This document shows positions 33,599-37,607 of a DNA stretch of 37,607 bases, in pieces. Numbering within the stretch: the stretch's first letter is position 1; the number at the start of each line of letters is the position of its first letter. Both the position numbers and the translations under genes were made by a program. Origin of the DNA: an uncultured Prevotellaceae bacterium (GTDB lineage Bacteria; Bacteroidota; Bacteroidia; Bacteroidales; Bacteroidaceae); contig CADBLU010000056.1 of NCBI GenBank assembly GCA_902795605.1, forward strand, positions 1 through 37,607, given 5' to 3'. The notes beneath the pieces are model-generated. The model had not been told where the DNA came from. It searched no databases and saw nothing but the letters and a program-made list of their open reading frames with translations.

Positions 33599-33718
33599 GG
33601 TCGTTTAGGCGTTTGGTCGTTTGGTCGTTTAGGCGTTTAGGCGTTTGGGCGTTTGGTCGTTTAGGCGTTTAGTCGTTTGGTCGTTTAGTCGTTTGGTCGT
33701 TTAGGCGATTGGGCGTTT
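33599..33718 (+). repeat. Fifteen-copy 8-bp tandem array
   Basis: Fifteen uninterrupted octamers of consensus RGKCGTTT (ggtcgttt, aggcgttt, gggcgttt, agtcgttt; one copy is aggcgatt). The array begins 2 bases after the stop codon of the EnvC-like gene and fills most of the gap up to the convergent hydrolase gene. The period is exact through all copies. Variation is confined almost entirely to the first three positions. No T-run or stem typical of a terminator is present in the array itself. Confidence 0.95.
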
Positions 33719-33734
33719 AGACATTACTATTGTG

Positions 33735-33763
33735 AAAAACGGGCTGTCAGAAGGACAGCCCGT
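33735..33763 (-). terminator. Rho-independent terminator overlapping the end of the M20 hydrolase gene
   Basis: A perfect 10-bp stem (ACGGGCTGTC with GACAGCCCGT, 33739-33748 and 33754-33763) with a 5-base loop is followed on the minus strand by five T residues in all (the last stem base plus four more). The stop codon at 33747-33749 lies within the hairpin, so the last codons of the gene form part of the stem. Confidence 0.85.
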
Positions 33764-34817
33764 CGAGTAAAGTCACATATTTCTCTATCGCATCGCTGAT
33801 TTCGCTGATGTGGATGAACTCATCCGCTGTGTGAGAGCGAGAGGAGTCGCCGGGTCCCAGCTTGAGCGACGTGAACTTCATGTGCGCCTGGTCGCTCAGG
33901 GTCGGTGAGCCGAAAGGCTGCATGCCCAGTGCCGTGCACCGTCTCACCAGCGGATGGTCGAGGGCGATGGCGGAGGAGTGCAGACGGAAGGAATGCGCCT
34001 CGACCTCGCTCGACACATGCGAGCGGATAATCTCAAACACTTCCTCATTCCTGTAAAGTTCGTTGGTACGCACGTCGATGACCGCGCGGCAGATGTCGGG
34101 CACCACATTGTGCTGCGTGCCAGCGTTGAGTATCGTCACGCTCATCAGTGTGGGACCGAGCAGCGGGCTTACCTTCTCAAAACGGTAGTCGCGCAGCCAC
34201 AACAGGTCGTCGAGCATCGCGTAGATGGCGTTCACACCCTCGCCGCGGGCAGCATGACCCGACTTGCCGCGGGCCGTCATGTCTATCACCATCAGACCCT
34301 TCTCAGCCACCGCCGGCTGCATCGAGGTGGGCTCGCCCACCACCGCCAGCGAGGGCGGGGGCAGCAGGGGGAGCACACGGCAGATGCCGTCGGCCCCCGA
34401 CACCTCTTCCTCTGCCGAGGCCAGGTAGATGAGGTTGTAGGGCTGGGGCAGGGCGCTCAGGTGTATGAAAGCCTGCAGCAGCGCCACCAGACCGCCACCG
34501 CAGTCGTTGCTGCCTAGGCCGTAGAGGGTGTCGCCCTCGATGGTCGGCTCGTGGGGGTCGCGTGTCCATGAGGACACGGGCCGCACGGTGTCGATATGAG
34601 CGTTGAGCAGGAGGGTGGGGCGGCTGCTGTCAAAGCCGGGAGCCGTCACCCATAGGTTGTTCGCTTCGCGCCGGGGAGCCAGGCCGGCCTCTGCCAGCCA
34701 TTTCTCCATGATGTCGGCGGCGTCTTTTTCTTGCCTGCTCACGCTTGGCGTGGCGATGAGTTGCCGCAGCAGGCACACTGCTTGCTCTGTATACGATTTG
34801 AGTGTTGTCGGTGTCAT
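33747..34817 (-). CDS. M20 family metallo-hydrolase (ArgE/DapE-type deacylase)
   Basis: A 356-residue zinc-dependent amidohydrolase. Metal ligands and catalytic residues are in place: H74-x-D76 in NAHIDT, D105 in GLGSNDCGGG, E136-E137 in SAEEEVSG, E162 in VGEPTS, and H329 in SRSHTADEF. In Bacteroides, a relative removes the acyl group from N-succinylcitrulline or N-acetylcitrulline in arginine synthesis, so an ArgE-like role is likely. There are no arginine genes beside it to confirm this, and the DapE or peptidase alternatives remain. ATG 34817 is used; the codon directly upstream (TTG) could extend it by one residue. Confidence 0.85.
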   Translation of the reverse strand: MTPTTLKSYTEQAVCLLRQLIATPSVSRQEKDAADIMEKWLAEAGLAPRREANNLWVTAPGFDSSRPTLLLNAHIDTVRPVSSWTRDPHEPTIEGDTLYGLGSNDCGGGLVALLQAFIHLSALPQPYNLIYLASAEEEVSGADGICRVLPLLPPPSLAVVGEPTSMQPAVAEKGLMVIDMTARGKSGHAARGEGVNAIYAMLDDLLWLRDYRFEKVSPLLGPTLMSVTILNAGTQHNVVPDICRAVIDVRTNELYRNEEVFEIIRSHVSSEVEAHSFRLHSSAIALDHPLVRRCTALGMQPFGSPTLSDQAHMKFTSLKLGPGDSSRSHTADEFIHISEISDAIEKYVTLLDGLSF

Positions 34818-34849
34818 CAATTCTTGTTCGATATAGCGGTTTTTGCGTG

Positions 34850-34857
34850 CAAAAGTA
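34850..34857 (-). promoter_or_regulatory. Candidate promoter (-7 box) of the M20 hydrolase gene
   Basis: TACTTTTG followed by CA on the minus strand matches TAnnTTTG exactly, 32 bases upstream of the ATG. The rest of the 256-bp divergent gap up to 35073 carries no gene that I can support. Confidence 0.5.
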
Positions 34858-35020
34858 CTGCTTTGTTTTCAAATAGACGAGAGTTCTGCCCGTTTTTCCG
34901 CATTATTGTCATTTCTTCGCGGCATCTCTTCGGTGCCCTCAGGTGCCAGAAGCGAGAACGATAGAAAACCGCCGTCAAGTGCGGCAAGTGCCGGCAGAAG
35001 AAAAATAAATCACGTTTTTT

Positions 35021-35051
35021 TTTGTTTTGCGGCTGATTTGCACTATATTTG
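35021..35051 (+). promoter_or_regulatory. Bacteroidetes-type promoter of the acyl-CoA synthetase gene
   Basis: TTTG at 35021-35024 is separated by exactly 19 bases from TATATTTG at 35044-35051. This fits both the -33 TTTG and -7 TAnnTTTG elements of the Bacteroidetes housekeeping promoter. Transcription should start a few bases later, about 15-20 bases before the ATG at 35074. Confidence 0.75.
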
Positions 35052-35073
35052 CAGTTGATTAACAAGAAGTATT

Positions 35074-36882
35074 ATGCAGAACAATTGTCATCTGTCTGTA
35101 CTTATCCATGAGCAGGCCAAGAAATACGGAGAAAAAGTAGCGTTGAAGTATCGCGACTTCGGCAGCAAAGAATGGAAAACGGTGTCGTGGAACCATTTCT
35201 CCAACATGGTGAAGCAGGTGTCCAACGCCATGATCAATGTGGGTGTGAAGGTGCAGGAAAATGTGGGAGTCTTCTCACAGAATGCCGTGCAATACCTCTA
35301 TACCGACTTCGGCGCTTTCGGCATCCGTGCCGTCACTGTGCCTTTCTATGCCACCAGCAGCGAGGAGCAGATCAGGTTTATGATTTCCGACGCTGAGATA
35401 CGCTTGCTCTTTGTAGGAGAGCAGGAGCAGTACGACAAGGCACGCCGCGTGTTTCCGCAGTGCCCCACCATGGAGCGCATCGTGGTCTTCGACAAGCGGG
35501 TGAAGTTCAATGCCAACGACACCAGCTCCATCTATTTCGACGACTTCCTCAAATTGGGTGAGAACTTCCCCCGTCAGACAGAGGTGGATAAACTCTATGG
35601 CGAGGCCAACTACGACGATATCTGCAATATCCTCTACACCAGCGGCACCACGGGCGACAGCAAGGGCGTGATCCTCAGCTACGGCCAGTACTATGCCGCC
35701 TTTGAGGCCAACGACAAGAGTGTGCCGGTGGGCGAGGACGATGTGGTGATGAACTTCCTGCCCTATACCCACGTGTTTGAGCGCGGATGGGCCATCCTCT
35801 GCCTCACCGAGGGTGCCATGCTCGTCATCAACACCTATCCGAAGGAGATACAGGAGACGATGCGCGAGATTCACCCCACCTGCATGAGCAGTGTGCCACG
35901 CTTCTGGGAGAAAGTGTTCGTAGGCGTCAAGGCGAAGATCGACACTGCCAGCGGCTTCAAGCGCGCGCTCTTCAAAAAGGCCCTCAGCGTGGGCCGCCGC
36001 CACAACATCGAGTACCTGAGCCATGGCCGCCGTCCGCCGCTGCACCTGCAGATGGAATATACGTTCTTCAACAAGGCTGTCTTCAGCCTCATCCGCACGC
36101 AGTTAGGTCTTGAGAATGCCCATTTCTTCCCCACGGCGGGTGCCACCGTGTCGCCCGAGGTAGAGGAGTTCATCCACTCCATCGGCATCAATATGATGGT
36201 GGGATACGGCCTCACCGAGAGTCTGGCCACCGTCTCCAATGACCATTTAGGCGAGCCCTACACCATCGGTTCGGTGGGCAGGCCCATCTTCAGCATACAA
36301 GTGAAGATTGGTGAGAACGACGAGATCCTGCTCAAGGGTCCCACCATCACCCGCGGCTACTACAAGCGCGAGGCCCTCACCAAGGAGTCGTTCGACGAGG
36401 AAGGCTTCTTCCGCACTGGCGACGCCGGCTACCTCAAGGATGGTGAGCTGTTTCTCAAGGACCGCATCAAGGACCTTTTCAAGACGTCCAACGGCAAGTA
36501 TATCGCGCCCCAGCTTATCGAGTCGAAACTCCTTGTCGACAAGTTTGTGGAGCAGATAGCCGTCATCGCCGACCGGCGGAAGTTTGTCTCTGCACTCATC
36601 GTGCCCGACTTCACCATGCTTGAGGAATATGCCAGCACCCACTCCATCACCATCTCCGATCATGCTGCCCTTTGCCGCCATCCGCTGATTATCAGTATGA
36701 TGCAGGAGCGCATGGACACTCTCCAGCAGGGACTTTCAAGTTATGAGCGCATCAAGAAGTTCACCCTGCTGCCACAGCCTTTCAGCATGGAGAAGGGCGA
36801 ACTGACCAACACACTGAAGATTCGCCGCAACGTGCTGCTGAAGAACTATGCGGCCGAGATAGAGGAAATGTATAAGGAATAA
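35074..36882 (+). CDS. Long-chain fatty acid--CoA ligase (AMP-forming)
   Basis: A 602-residue ANL-superfamily enzyme that activates fatty acids to acyl-CoA through an acyl-adenylate. It shows the P-loop YTSGTTGDSKGV (188-199), the substrate-side motif FLPYTHVFERGW, and the adenine motif VGYGLTES near 371. The hinge region is FFRTGDAGYLKDGELFLKDRIKDLFKTSNGKYIAP with the conserved Asp and Lys residues. The length and FER/GW motif match FadD-like long-chain synthetases rather than acetyl-CoA synthetase. It is probably peripheral to the inner membrane. It is monocistronic or reads through a hairpin into prfB. The chain-length preference cannot be read from the sequence. Confidence 0.92.
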   Translation: MQNNCHLSVLIHEQAKKYGEKVALKYRDFGSKEWKTVSWNHFSNMVKQVSNAMINVGVKVQENVGVFSQNAVQYLYTDFGAFGIRAVTVPFYATSSEEQIRFMISDAEIRLLFVGEQEQYDKARRVFPQCPTMERIVVFDKRVKFNANDTSSIYFDDFLKLGENFPRQTEVDKLYGEANYDDICNILYTSGTTGDSKGVILSYGQYYAAFEANDKSVPVGEDDVVMNFLPYTHVFERGWAILCLTEGAMLVINTYPKEIQETMREIHPTCMSSVPRFWEKVFVGVKAKIDTASGFKRALFKKALSVGRRHNIEYLSHGRRPPLHLQMEYTFFNKAVFSLIRTQLGLENAHFFPTAGATVSPEVEEFIHSIGINMMVGYGLTESLATVSNDHLGEPYTIGSVGRPIFSIQVKIGENDEILLKGPTITRGYYKREALTKESFDEEGFFRTGDAGYLKDGELFLKDRIKDLFKTSNGKYIAPQLIESKLLVDKFVEQIAVIADRRKFVSALIVPDFTMLEEYASTHSITISDHAALCRHPLIISMMQERMDTLQQGLSSYERIKKFTLLPQPFSMEKGELTNTLKIRRNVLLKNYAAEIEEMYKE

Positions 36883-36890
36883 GACGAAAT

Positions 36891-36915
36891 CCCCGCCGGC
36901 ACTTCTCCGGCGGGG
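36891..36915 (+). promoter_or_regulatory. GC-rich stem-loop between the acyl-CoA synthetase gene and prfB
   Basis: A perfect 9-bp stem (CCCCGCCGG with CCGGCGGGG) closes a 7-base loop, 8 bases after the stop codon of the synthetase gene and 13 bases before the prfB ATG. It is not followed by a T-run, so termination would be inefficient. It may attenuate or stabilise transcripts, or restrict access to the prfB start. Confidence 0.5.
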
Positions 36916-36928
36916 CCAATAGGATACA

Positions 36929-37607
36929 ATGATTACCAGTGACCAATTGAAAGACGTGCAGGAGCGTGCCGACGCGCTGCACCGCTATCTTGAAATAGAC
37001 AAGAAACAAGTGGAGTTTGAGGAGGAGCAGTTGCGCACTCAGGCTCCCGACTTCTGGGACGACCCCAAGCGGGCACAGGAGCAGATGATCAAGGTGAAAG
37101 GCATCCAGAAATGGCTCGACGGCTACAAGGATGTGCGCGACAAGACCGAGGAACTGCAACTCGCCTTCGACTACTACCATGAGGAGATGGTGACCGAGGC
37201 CGAGGTCGACGAGGCCTATGCCCAGGCCATCAAGGCCATCGAGGCCCTCGAGCTGAAGAACATGCTCCGCCAGAAGGAAGACCCCATGGACTGCGTGCTG
37301 AAAATCAACAGCGGTGCCGGCGGCACCGAGAGTCAGGACTGGGCGCAGATGCTCATGCGTATGTATATGCGGTGGGCCGAGGCCCATGGCCACAAGGTGA
37401 CGGTGAGCAACCTGCAGGACGGCGACGAGGCCGGCATCAAGAGCGTGACGATGGAGATAGAAGGCGGCGACTGCGCCTACGGCTACCTCAAGAGCGAGAG
37501 CGGTGTGCACCGCCTCGTGCGCGTGTCGCCGTTCAATGCGCAGGGCAAGCGCATGACCTCCTTTGCCAGTGTCTTCGTCAGCCCTCTCGTCGACGACACC
37601 ATCGAGG
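36929..37607 (+). CDS. prfB: Peptide chain release factor 2 (5' part, truncated by the window edge)
   Basis: The first 226 codons of RF2, which recognises UGA and UAA and triggers peptide release. Visible landmarks are the N-terminal helical domain (LHRYLEIDKKQVEFEEEQ, PDFWDDPKRAQEQM), SGAGGTESQDWAQMLMRMYMRW, and the stop-codon-recognition tripeptide SPF at residues 200-202 (37526-37534). SPF distinguishes RF2 from RF1 (PxT). The GGQ peptide-release motif lies beyond the window. There is no in-frame TGA: at the position of the usual programmed frameshift the gene reads TAT CTT GAA. The ATG start follows AGGA at 36921-36924, 4 bases upstream. Confidence 0.95.
   Translation, partial: MITSDQLKDVQERADALHRYLEIDKKQVEFEEEQLRTQAPDFWDDPKRAQEQMIKVKGIQKWLDGYKDVRDKTEELQLAFDYYHEEMVTEAEVDEAYAQAIKAIEALELKNMLRQKEDPMDCVLKINSGAGGTESQDWAQMLMRMYMRWAEAHGHKVTVSNLQDGDEAGIKSVTMEIEGGDCAYGYLKSESGVHRLVRVSPFNAQGKRMTSFASVFVSPLVDDTIE

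Noticed and set aside
33599..33718. Octamer array as a CRISPR or as phase-variable coding repeat
   Set aside because: Units are contiguous 8-mers without spacers, so it is not CRISPR. The array lies after a stop codon between convergent genes, so slippage cannot switch a reading frame.

Overview
The window reads as a chromosomal segment of a Bacteroidales bacterium, most likely Prevotella-like (Prevotellaceae). Pointers are the Bacteroidetes promoter element TAnnTTTG upstream of several genes, a DUF4249 lipoprotein paired with a TonB-dependent receptor, a DUF4292 lipoprotein, a pair of acyltransferases of the glycine-lipid type, and a division/cell-wall (dcw) cluster in the Bacteroidetes order. 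The base composition looks moderately GC-rich and even. I see no insertion sequence, phage, CRISPR, tRNA or rRNA.

Region 1 (47-16539, all on the minus strand) is a complete dcw cluster. In transcription order it holds mraZ, rsmH, ftsL-like, ftsI (with a PASTA domain), murE, mraY, murD, ftsW, murG, murC, ftsQ, ftsA, ftsZ and a YqeY-domain gene. Genes overlap by ATGA, abut, or are separated by short gaps. Upstream of mraZ are three 10-bp repeats that look like MraZ operators, lying just upstream of a -7 promoter box. A second promoter-like box precedes murG. A 15-codon leader-like ORF with a good ribosome binding site precedes ftsL.

Region 2 (16540-22689) starts with a 463-bp regulatory gap. 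It continues with a small outer-membrane beta-barrel protein (+) followed by a strong terminator. Then comes a minus-strand set: TonB-dependent receptor, DUF4249 lipoprotein and DUF3943 protein. The DUF3943 protein carries a Cys-containing hexapeptide repeat encoded by an 18-bp tandem repeat.

Region 3 (22690-27175, +) holds the two acyltransferases that probably make glycine lipids (glsA-like, glsB-like). They are followed by a large secreted beta-helix, pectinesterase-like protein with no ATG start.

Region 4 (27205-33763) has dgt (-) and dut (+) diverging from a shared promoter region that contains a 23-bp tandem duplication. dut is followed by a tightly coupled envelope operon: TPR protein, DUF4292 lipoprotein, and an EnvC-like LytM protein whose catalytic residues are all replaced.

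Region 5 (33747-37607) has an ArgE/DapE-type M20 hydrolase (-), a long-chain acyl-CoA synthetase (+) with a textbook Bacteroidetes promoter, and the first part of prfB (+). This prfB lacks the usual programmed frameshift.

The most unusual signal is a set of four short-period tandem arrays placed directly or shortly after stop codons. Two have an 8-bp period (TTAGGAGT / TTAGGCGT type) and two have a 9-bp period (CTAGAAAAN type). All four read in the sense direction of the gene they follow.
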